Of a stretch of 40,324 nucleotides of DNA, positions 40,275 through 40,324 are shown one piece after another (within the stretch, counting starts at the first letter, position 1; every line of letters starts with the position of its first letter). This DNA comes from Patescibacteria group bacterium (lineage in GTDB: Bacteria > Patescibacteriota > CPR2 > UBA1875): NCBI GenBank assembly GCA_028694925.1, contig JAQVJW010000006.1:1-40324 (forward strand), given 5' to 3'. The notes under the pieces were generated by a model. The model was not told the DNA's origin and made no database searches. It saw only the letters and a program-made list of their open reading frames with translations. The position numbers and the translations under genes are program-made.

Positions 40275-40324
40275 ATGAATCTTCCACTAATAACAAAGGA
40301 AAATGTAGCGGGTAAAAAAGTTCT
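40275..40324 (+). CDS. pgk: Phosphoglycerate kinase, 5' fragment
   Basis: ATG at 40275, cut by the window's right edge after 16 codons. The visible MNLPLITKENVAGKKVL matches the PGK N-terminus, which reads (D)xxGKKVLxRVDFN in the family. The position right after gap supports the call. The start has no strong ribosome site, so translation may be coupled to gap. Confidence 0.75.
   Translation, partial: MNLPLITKENVAGKKV

Overview
The window reads as a piece of a small, streamlined bacterial genome of the Candidate Phyla Radiation (Patescibacteria) type. This is inferred from gene content, not from a marker tree: yebC-ruvC-ruvA-ruvB in one run, a compact type IV pilus operon (pilB-pilC-pilin-minor pilins-pilMNO), lamin-tail and VanW surface proteins, a short TsaB, a stand-alone LigD phosphoesterase domain, and many ATGA overlaps. 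TGA is an ordinary stop (yebC, ruvA, the gene before ruvC and the radical SAM gene all end in TGA), so the TGA=Gly code of Gracilibacteria/SR1 is excluded. Most single-gene promoters place the -10 box exactly 6 nt before the start codon, so leaderless mRNAs look common.

Layout. 1-2.1 kb: end of a VanW gene convergent with a TreT-like glycosyltransferase. 2.1-3.7 kb: tRNA-Asn, a RelB/RelE-type toxin-antitoxin pair with a palindromic operator over its -10 box, a tiny charged ORF and the LigD-type phosphoesterase. 3.6-5.4 kb: lepA on the minus strand. 5.4-6.1 kb: a candidate small RNA with its own promoter and terminator, then a 64-residue ORF. 6.1-10.7 kb: yebC, a membrane protein, ruvC, ruvA, ruvB and three membrane proteins, one with a bacterial PH domain. 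10.7-19.2 kb, minus strand: the pilus operon. 19.3-21.2 kb: lamin-tail protein, tsaE, short tsaB. 21.2-24.3 kb: RNase Y, YmdB-type phosphodiesterase, HU. 24.3-26.0 kb: tRNAs His, Gly, Arg(TCG) and Pro on the minus strand, a coiled-coil protein, then tRNAs Arg(TCT) and Lys on the plus strand. 26-29.8 kb: thioredoxin-like protein, response regulator, alpha/beta hydrolase, acyl-CoA synthetase, small membrane protein.

29.8-31.5 kb is the most interesting part. A strong promoter and a long hairpin leader precede a radical SAM/SPASM maturase with a PqqD-like N-terminus. A 32-residue Cys-containing peptide begins inside the maturase stop codon (GTGA overlap), and three hairpins follow. This looks like a minimal, unfamiliar RiPP system. 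Next comes an AT-rich block (31.5-35.3 kb: two GNAT-type proteins, a membrane protein, a ThiF/E1-like adenylyltransferase and a methyltransferase). It ends abruptly inside a histidine kinase gene, whose sensor half is AT-rich and whose kinase half has the genome's usual composition. The window closes with tRNA-Glu, a small Cys-rich protein, a class A beta-lactamase-like protein, a family 2 glycosyltransferase, gap and the first codons of pgk.

Functional themes: recombination and repair (RuvABC, LigD domain), surface adhesion or DNA uptake (pilus), lipid salvage (hydrolase plus acyl-CoA synthetase), RNA turnover (RNase Y with YmdB), t6A tRNA modification (TsaE, TsaB), glycolysis (GAPDH, PGK) and a likely peptide-modification system.
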